Source: an uncultured bacterium
Lineage (GTDB): Bacteria; Desulfobacterota; Desulfobaccia; Desulfobaccales; 0-14-0-80-60-11
Assembly: GCA_937943575.1 (NCBI GenBank)
Contig: CALEAV010000014.1
Span: 115,857-179,856, forward strand
Length of the DNA: 64,000 nt
Reading direction: 5' to 3'
Part shown: positions 60,851 to 64,000 of the stretch, piece after piece
How positions within the stretch are numbered: the first letter of the stretch is position 1
How the letters are laid out: each line of letters begins with the position of its first letter
Notes under the pieces: generated by a model
Told to the model about the DNA's origin: nothing
Seen by the model: the letters and a program-made list of their open reading frames with translations, nothing else
Databases searched by the model: none
Position numbers and translations under genes: made by a program

Positions 60851-62212
60851 ATGCCTCACCTGACCCCCGATTTTCCGGCCCAGATCCTGGTGGTGGACGA
60901 TGACCGGGCCATGCGGGAGGCCTGCTGCCAGATCCTGGCCCGGCAGGGGTTTCAGGTGGAGGCCGCCGCCGACGCCCGCCAGGGGCTGGCCCTGTTGGAA
61001 GACCGCTCCTATGACGTCATCCTCCTGGATCTGGTGATGCCGGAGGTGGACGGCCTGGAGGCCCTGAAGCGCATCAAGGCCCTGGACAGCACCTGCGAGG
61101 TCATCATCATCAGCGGCTACGGCACCATCCCCTCGGCGGTGGAGGCCATCAAATCCGGGGCTTTCCATTTCCTCTCCAAGCCCTTCGCCCCCGATGACCT
61201 GCGCCACCTGGTGGCCCGGGCCCTGGAAAAACGCCGCCTCAACCTGGAGAACCTGGCCCTGCGCCAGGAGCTGAAAAGCCACGAGGACCGGGGGGAGATC
61301 ATCTATCAGAGCCCGGCCATGGGCCGGGTCATGGAGATGGTGGCCCGGGTGGCGGCCACCGACAGCACCGTGCTCCTCACCGGGGAATCCGGCACCGGCA
61401 AGGGGCTGGTGGCCCACCAGATCCACCAGCTGAGCCGCCGGGCCAAACGGCCCTTCATCACCGTGGACTGCGGCACCCTGGTGGAGACCCTCATTGAGAG
61501 CGAGCTCTTCGGGCACGTCAAGGGCGCCTTCACCGGTGCGGATGCCAACAAGATCGGCAAATTCGAGCTGGCCCAGCACGGCACCCTCTTTTTCGACGAG
61601 ATCAGCAACATCAGCCTGGAGGTGCAGGCCAAGCTGCTGAGGGCGGTGGAGGAGCGCAAGGTCTGCAAGGTGGGCAGCCACCGGGTCATCACCGTGGATG
61701 TGCGCATCATCGCCGCCACCAACAAGGACCTGACCCAGGCCATCCAGGAGGGCACTTTCCGGGGGGATCTCTTCTACCGCCTCAACGTGGTGAACCTGCA
61801 TCTGCCCCCCCTGCGGGAGCGCAAGGAGGACATCCCCCTGCTGGCCCAGCATTTCCTGGCCAAATACACCCAGCGCCTGCGCAAGCCCATCCGGGGCATC
61901 TCGCCGGAGGTCCTGGAACTCCTGGTGCAGCATGACTGGCCGGGAAACGTCCGGGAGCTGGAAAACACCATCGAGCGCCTGGTGGTGCTGAGCACCGGCC
62001 CGGAGCTGGAGGTAACCGATCTCTCCTACGCCGGCTTCTTTCAGGGCCCGGCCCCGGATCGCCCCCCCCTGGCCCTGCGGGACCTGGAACGGGAACACAT
62101 CCGCCGCATCCTGAAGCGCTTCCCCCACAGCAAAAGCGAGGTGGCAAGGGTTCTGGGCATCGACCGCAAGACCCTGAGGGAGAAGCTGCGGCGCTACAAC
62201 CTGGAATCCTGA
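60851..62212 (+). CDS. NtrC-family sigma-54 response regulator
   Basis: A 453-residue three-domain regulator. Receiver (1-125): acidic DDD (16-18), phosphorylation site D60 in VILLDLVMPEVDG, Lys in SKPFAP. AAA+ domain: Walker A GESGTGKG, the sigma-54-contact loop GAFTGAD, Walker B TLFFDEISNI, and RADxxxRLNVV-type GDLFYRLNVVNLHLPPLRERKEDIPLLA. C-terminal Fis-type helix-turn-helix SEVARVLGIDRKTLREKLRRY. It activates sigma-54 promoters on phosphorylation; no kinase is adjacent. Confidence 0.95.
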   Translation: MPHLTPDFPAQILVVDDDRAMREACCQILARQGFQVEAAADARQGLALLEDRSYDVILLDLVMPEVDGLEALKRIKALDSTCEVIIISGYGTIPSAVEAIKSGAFHFLSKPFAPDDLRHLVARALEKRRLNLENLALRQELKSHEDRGEIIYQSPAMGRVMEMVARVAATDSTVLLTGESGTGKGLVAHQIHQLSRRAKRPFITVDCGTLVETLIESELFGHVKGAFTGADANKIGKFELAQHGTLFFDEISNISLEVQAKLLRAVEERKVCKVGSHRVITVDVRIIAATNKDLTQAIQEGTFRGDLFYRLNVVNLHLPPLRERKEDIPLLAQHFLAKYTQRLRKPIRGISPEVLELLVQHDWPGNVRELENTIERLVVLSTGPELEVTDLSYAGFFQGPAPDRPPLALRDLEREHIRRILKRFPHSKSEVARVLGIDRKTLREKLRRYNLES

Positions 62213-62425
62213 GCCCCGCCCCGGCCGCTGCCTCTTCAGGCCCCCCTCTCACTGAAGACGGTCCTTCCCGGCCCCCCGGCCTGAGGCGATGGGAGTATCC
62301 ACGCCCGCAGCGCCACCTCCCGCTGAACTCAGCCCTTCCCGGGGCCGCCTTGCATTTCCGCCATTTATGCTTATGTTCAAAACAGGCTGAACCCCAGCCC
62401 CCACCTCTTATGAAGGAGGCCCGCC

Positions 62426-62593
62426 ATGGTTCTGGAGCTCAATGACAAGGAAAAGGAGATTGTCAAACACGCCCTGGAGGTCTATCTGAGCGATCTCAGG
62501 GAGGAGATCGTCAAGACGGAGGCCCACACCTGGAAGCGCCCCCTGCATGAGGAGGAGGAGGTCATCAAAAAGGTCATCGCCGCCCTCTCCTGA
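62426..62593 (+). CDS. Small helical hypothetical protein
   Basis: A 55-residue charged protein beginning MVLELNDKEKEIVKHALEVY with AAGGAGG 7 bases upstream. It has a helical pattern with Glu/Lys repeats (LREEIVKTE; EEEEVIKKVIAALS) and a single TWKRPLHE loop, suggesting a helical hairpin. No cysteines. It is 213 bases downstream of the sigma-54 regulator on the same strand; a role in its pathway is only positional inference. Confidence 0.7.
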   Translation: MVLELNDKEKEIVKHALEVYLSDLREEIVKTEAHTWKRPLHEEEEVIKKVIAALS

Positions 62594-62785
62594 GCGTCAC
62601 CCTGTTTTCCTCATCTCCTGACCCTTTTGCACCAGGCCCCTATACTTCGGGGCCTGTCGCGTGTCGGCCTCTTGAGCCCTCCCGGGCGTCGGCCTCCCGG
62701 AACCGCTCCGGCTTGACGACATCCTCCGGCCTCCTTACCTTGGGGAAAAACCGGGGCCCGCATGACCCCGGCTCAGGAGGTTGCC

Positions 62786-63019
62786 ATGGCCCACATGAAA
62801 GCCGTCAGGGCCTGGGCGGTGAGTCTGGACCCCTCCGGCCTCATCGAGATGTCCGAGGAATACGGCCCCGACGCCCTGGAGTTCCTCAACGAGAACCTGG
62901 CCAAGGGGGACTTTCAGGTCCTCACCCGCAACACCCAGGGCTATGAAGGGGACATGATCATCGACTTTCCGGTGAGCGGCGGGGAATCCTACCGGGCGTT
63001 GGTCCTCCTGGAGAAATGA
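62786..63019 (+). CDS. Small hypothetical protein
   Basis: A 77-residue protein. AGGAGG lies 7 bases before ATG 62786, so I prefer it to the ATG at 62762. Sequence features: WAVSLDPSGLIEMSEEYGPDALEFLNENLA as a helical first half, then a short beta-like end (VLTRNTQGYEGDMIIDFP). No family recognised. It overlaps tail-to-tail with the LEA14-like lipoprotein by 62 bases. Confidence 0.65.
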   Translation: MAHMKAVRAWAVSLDPSGLIEMSEEYGPDALEFLNENLAKGDFQVLTRNTQGYEGDMIIDFPVSGGESYRALVLLEK

Positions 63020-63539
63020 GGTCCCGGCCGTAAAGGCGCCACAGCTCCCGGCCCTCCTCCAGGCTGGTGTGCCCCTCAAACCGGAAGGGCACCCGGATGA
63101 GTCCGGCCATCACCTGGCCCAGGCGGATGCCGCCGCTCAGGCGGTAGCTCACCCGCTCCCGCTCAAGCAGCCGGGGCGCCAGGCTCAGGGCGGCGGGCAG
63201 GTCCACCAGGACCGGGAACTCCACCCGGGCCTCCCCCCCGGCCGGCAGGTGCACCGGCCGGGAGCCGGCCCCCCGGGCCACGCTGCGGCCCTCCAGCCAC
63301 AGGTCGTAGTCGTAGCCGTGCACATCCAGGGGCACCCGGTTGGGGTTGGTGAGCCTCAGCACCGCAAAGACGGGCAGCCGGCCGCCTTGGGGGAGGCCCA
63401 GCATGACTCCCTCCACCTCCACCCGGGGGGCCTCGATCTCCCCCTTGGCCAACTGCTGCACGCCGCAGCCCGTCAGGACCACCAATAGGCAAAGTCCGGC
63501 TCCCAGGACGAGGCCGGCGGCAAGGCGGATCCCCCGCAT
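62958..63539 (-). CDS. LEA14-like (Water-stress/Hypersensitive) lipoprotein
   Basis: A 193-residue lipoprotein. The signal (RLAAGLVLGAGLCLLVVLTGCG, about 5-26) ends in a lipobox LTGC with the lipidated Cys25. The body is a single WHy/LEA14-type beta-sandwich: PRVEVEGVMLGLP, VFAVLRLTNPNRVPLDVHGYDYDLWLEGRSVARG, VEFPVLVDLPAAL and PFRFEGHTSLEEGRELW. It likely sits on an envelope membrane; function is uncharacterised. The 3' end overlaps the convergent gene by 62 bases. Confidence 0.83.
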   Translation of the reverse strand: MRGIRLAAGLVLGAGLCLLVVLTGCGVQQLAKGEIEAPRVEVEGVMLGLPQGGRLPVFAVLRLTNPNRVPLDVHGYDYDLWLEGRSVARGAGSRPVHLPAGGEARVEFPVLVDLPAALSLAPRLLERERVSYRLSGGIRLGQVMAGLIRVPFRFEGHTSLEEGRELWRLYGRDLISPGGPTPGRIPRRSPESR

Positions 63540-63608
63540 CCTGTATCCTCCCCCCTGTTCAGGGAGAAGGGCATTCCCTCCTCCCGTCTTTCTGGTAAAG
63601 ATTTTCTC

Positions 63609-63637
63609 TTGACACGATCGTTAACTTTGCCTGTAAA
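63609..63637 (+). promoter_or_regulatory. nrfH: Candidate promoter of nrfH
   Basis: TTGACA (63609-63614), 17-base spacer, TGTAAA (63632-63637). Transcription would start about 45 bases before the nrfH ATG. Confidence 0.55.
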
Positions 63638-63691
63638 ATAAGCCATTCCTCTCCTTCACAATTTCCAGGTCATGCTCACGGAGGGGCCGTC

Positions 63692-64000
63692 ATGCGGACG
63701 GTGGGCATCGTGGCGGTCGTCCTGGTCCTGGGCATTTTGGCGGGCCTCTTTGCCGCCTTCGGCCCTCCGGGGCTGTATGCCAGATCCGAAACCCCGGAAT
63801 TCTGCGCCGGCTGCCACAACATGGCCCCGCAGTATGAGGCCTGGTTCCACGTGGGGGCCCACCGGGGCCTCACCTGTGTGGACTGCCACCTGCCCAATGA
63901 GAATTTCCCCCTGCACCTGACCTGGAAGTCCATCACCGGGATGCGGGACCTGATGGAATGGCACCTGGGGCTGGTCTCCGAGGACCCCAGGGCCTCGGAG
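63692..64000 (+). CDS. nrfH: NrfH/NapC-type cytochrome c, 3' end outside window
   Basis: The first 103 codons are visible. An N-terminal TM anchor (about 3-22, TVGIVAVVLVLGILAGLFAA) is followed by haem motifs CAGCH (38-42) and CVDCH (62-66), the NapC/NirT arrangement. The CHNM continuation matches NrfH, whose first haem is ligated by the Met. NrfH takes electrons from menaquinol to the nitrite reductase NrfA, which would be expected just past the edge. GGAGG lies 6 bases before ATG 63692. Confidence 0.88.
   Translation, partial: MRTVGIVAVVLVLGILAGLFAAFGPPGLYARSETPEFCAGCHNMAPQYEAWFHVGAHRGLTCVDCHLPNENFPLHLTWKSITGMRDLMEWHLGLVSEDPRASE

Overview
The window is high-GC bacterial chromosome with short intergenic gaps and many start/stop overlaps. 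A Wolinella-type menaquinol:fumarate reductase (frdCAB), a NrfH-type cytochrome, stand-alone CCG and 4Fe-4S proteins, HMA_2/DUF5132 small proteins and an NtrC-type regulator together suggest an anaerobic Desulfobacterota (former Deltaproteobacteria, Desulfobacca- or Syntrophus-like). This placement is inferred from gene content, not from a marker-gene comparison.

Layout. 1-2.8 kb: a compact accessory cluster of three HMA_2-domain proteins, a DUF5132 membrane protein, a truncated helical protein and a PadR regulator, with similar AT-rich palindromes in both divergent intergenic regions. 2.8-4.9 kb: gene-poor GC-rich DNA around an initiator tRNA with clear promoter and terminator. 4.9-10 kb: an MFS carrier, a small unknown gene and frdCAB. 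10-19 kb: housekeeping (kdsD, aroA, miaA, mutL, rph, rdgB, tRNA-Pro, panE-like). 19.4-28.7 kb: origin-type region (phoU, a divergent dnaA, an AT-rich spacer with a long inverted repeat, a GNAT, namZ-like, then mnmE-jag-yidC-yidD-rnpA-rpmH). 29-33.7 kb: cell-shape genes mreBCD and PBP2. 33.7-36.8 kb: pcm, a Cys-rich mini-protein, and the HPS-RraA fusion with PHI of the ribulose-monophosphate route. 37.1-42.4 kb: RNA and protein quality control (NMD3-like Zn protein, cold-shock protein with a structured leader, small basic protein, RRM protein, CbpM/CbpA, RNase R). 42.6-52.9 kb: hisD, a radical SAM enzyme, folE2, a Lon-like protease, a CDF exporter, a GreA-like factor, a PrmA-like methyltransferase, a PPC/DUF296 protein, a peroxiredoxin and a PEBP. 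53-64 kb: a receiver protein, a heptosyltransferase-like GT9 gene, an AT-rich decayed GT39-type gene, a DUF362/toroid/zinc-ribbon/ferredoxin/CCG series, an NtrC regulator, small unknown genes, a LEA14-like lipoprotein and the start of nrfH.

Candidates for something new: (i) the HMA_2/DUF5132/PadR cluster; (ii) a promoter-hairpin-terminator leader in front of csp whose 5' end is complementary to the terminator loop, looking like an undescribed riboregulator; (iii) a composite GC-rich palindromic repeat present at five intergenic sites; (iv) rnpA and mnmE, which appear to lack ATG/GTG/TTG starts; (v) a divergent DnaA next to an inverted-repeat spacer with no consensus DnaA boxes.
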